6,400 nt of DNA, from assembly GCA_012519125.1 (NCBI GenBank), contig JAAYQY010000215.1, forward strand, positions 1 through 6,400, written 5' to 3'. Under the pieces are notes generated by a model that did no database searches, was not told the DNA's origin, and saw nothing but the letters and a program-made list of their open reading frames with translations. A program made the position numbers and the translations under genes. Below are positions 5,694 through 6,400 of the stretch, piece by piece. Origin of the DNA: Spirochaetales bacterium (GTDB lineage Bacteria > Spirochaetota > Spirochaetia > Sphaerochaetales > Sphaerochaetaceae). Within the stretch, counting starts at the first letter, position 1, and every line of letters starts with the position of its first letter.

Positions 5694-5727
5694 ACCAGAT
5701 GCGGGAGTCCTGTTTCCAGTCCTCTTC

Positions 5728-6400
5728 TCATTTTTTCAGCACGCCAGCCTTCCTCAGCACGAATTTGATAACCGGGGTGAGGATGATGGCGAAGAACACG
5801 ATGATCAGGAAGGCGGCAATCGGCTTTTCAAAGAAGATGCCCATACTTCCATGGCTGATGATGAACGCCTTGCGCATATTGGATTCAAGCAACGGAGCCA
5901 AGACGAAGGCCAAGAGCATCGGGGCAACTCCATACCCGTTTCGATCAAGGATGTACCCGAACAGACCCGAGAGGAACATGATGATCACGCCGTACATGGA
6001 GTTGGAGGTACTGTACCCGCCTACCACGCAGACAACGGTGATGATCGGGATCAGCATCTTCACCGGGACGGTGAGGATCTTGACCAGGAAGGGAATGATC
6101 CCCAAGGCAATAATCAAGGTCAGCAAGTTTGCCAAGAAGAGACTGGCAATGAGGCCCCAGGCAAAGTCTGGATTAGTGGAGAAGAGTAGCGGGCCGGGAT
6201 TGAGGCCCCACATCATCAGACCACCAAGCAGGACGGCACCAGTTCCCGAACCCGGGATACCCAAGGCAAGCAGTGGAGCAAACGAACCTGCGGCGGCAGC
6301 GTTGTTTGCAGCTTCACAGCTTGCGATACCCTCGATGGCACCACTGCCAAGAGGCTCTTCGCTCTTGAAGGCTTTCTGGGCTGCATACCCAAGGAAGGCA
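5728..6400 (-). CDS. tctA: Tripartite tricarboxylate transporter large membrane subunit TctA, C-terminal part
   Basis: The reading frame stays open from the stop at 5728 to the right edge, so 223 residues of a protein usually near 500 are visible and the N-terminus lies outside. The first 55 residues include EGIASCEAANNAAAAGS and LGIPGSGT, which match the strongly conserved TctA segment EGVaaxEaANNA...LGIPGS. Further hallmarks are GLNPGPLLF, GGYSTSNSMYGV and the APLLESNMRKAF block. Hydrophobic stretches consistent with about four to five transmembrane helices follow, and it ends in the basic tail RKAGVLKK. It is the inner-membrane pore that uses an ion gradient to import the ligand delivered by TctC. 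A TTG at 6264 is an internal leucine codon, not a start. No tctB lies between it and tctC; it may be upstream outside the window. Confidence 0.92.
   Translation of the reverse strand, partial: AFLGYAAQKAFKSEEPLGSGAIEGIASCEAANNAAAAGSFAPLLALGIPGSGTGAVLLGGLMMWGLNPGPLLFSTNPDFAWGLIASLFLANLLTLIIALGIIPFLVKILTVPVKMLIPIITVVCVVGGYSTSNSMYGVIIMFLSGLFGYILDRNGYGVAPMLLAFVLAPLLESNMRKAFIISHGSMGIFFEKPIAAFLIIVFFAIILTPVIKFVLRKAGVLKK

Noticed and set aside
5029..6189. 386-codon plus-strand open frame opposite tctC and tctA
   Set aside because: It crosses two genes with unmistakable TCT motifs, and its own translation is rich in His, Asp and Glu with no domain pattern, as expected for an antisense shadow.
1..6400. 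CRISPR arrays, tRNA or rRNA genes, insertion sequences, integrase or phage genes
   Set aside because: No direct repeat array, tRNA-like cloverleaf, transposase motif or terminal inverted repeats were seen; the window is ordinary metabolic and regulatory gene content.

Overview
The window looks like bacterial accessory metabolism: tightly packed genes, near-balanced base composition in coding DNA, canonical GGAGG-type ribosome binding sites, and a substrate-uptake plus catabolism theme. The organism cannot be fixed from 6.4 kb. The TctC signal peptide ending in Ala/Gly/Gln/Glu-rich sequence and the mix of families would suit an anaerobic saccharolytic bacterium such as a Sphaerochaeta-like spirochaete, but that is a weak inference.

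Layout. Positions 1-267 are an AT-rich regulatory region with inverted repeats, a candidate promoter pointing left out of the window and one pointing right. To the right lies a plus-strand pair: an FCD-type GntR regulator (268-918) overlapping by ATGA a DUF362 protein with a cysteine-rich C-terminus (915-2012). Everything else is on the minus strand, reading right to left: tctA (cut by the right edge, ends 5728), tctC (5649-4657), a strong hairpin terminator (4617-4581), then an Asp/Glu-racemase-like protein (4544-3879), a xylose-isomerase-like TIM-barrel protein (3882-2968) and an aldo/keto reductase (2971-2009), these three linked by 4-base ATGA overlaps.

The two gene sets meet tail to tail and share the four bases CTAG (2009-2012), which hold both TAG stop codons. 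There is no intergenic space, and each strand has a terminator-like hairpin inside the 3' coding end of the opposing gene, so the two mRNAs probably overlap by some 100-150 nt.

Working model (inference): a tripartite tricarboxylate-type transporter takes up a small organic acid; the racemase-like, isomerase-like and aldo/keto reductase proteins convert it; the metal-binding FCD regulator senses the acid or a product and acts at TTGT-N2-ACAA-like sites in the left intergenic region. The DUF362 protein, probably carrying an Fe-S cluster, is translationally coupled to the regulator. The combination is not a pathway I can name, and the substrate is unknown.
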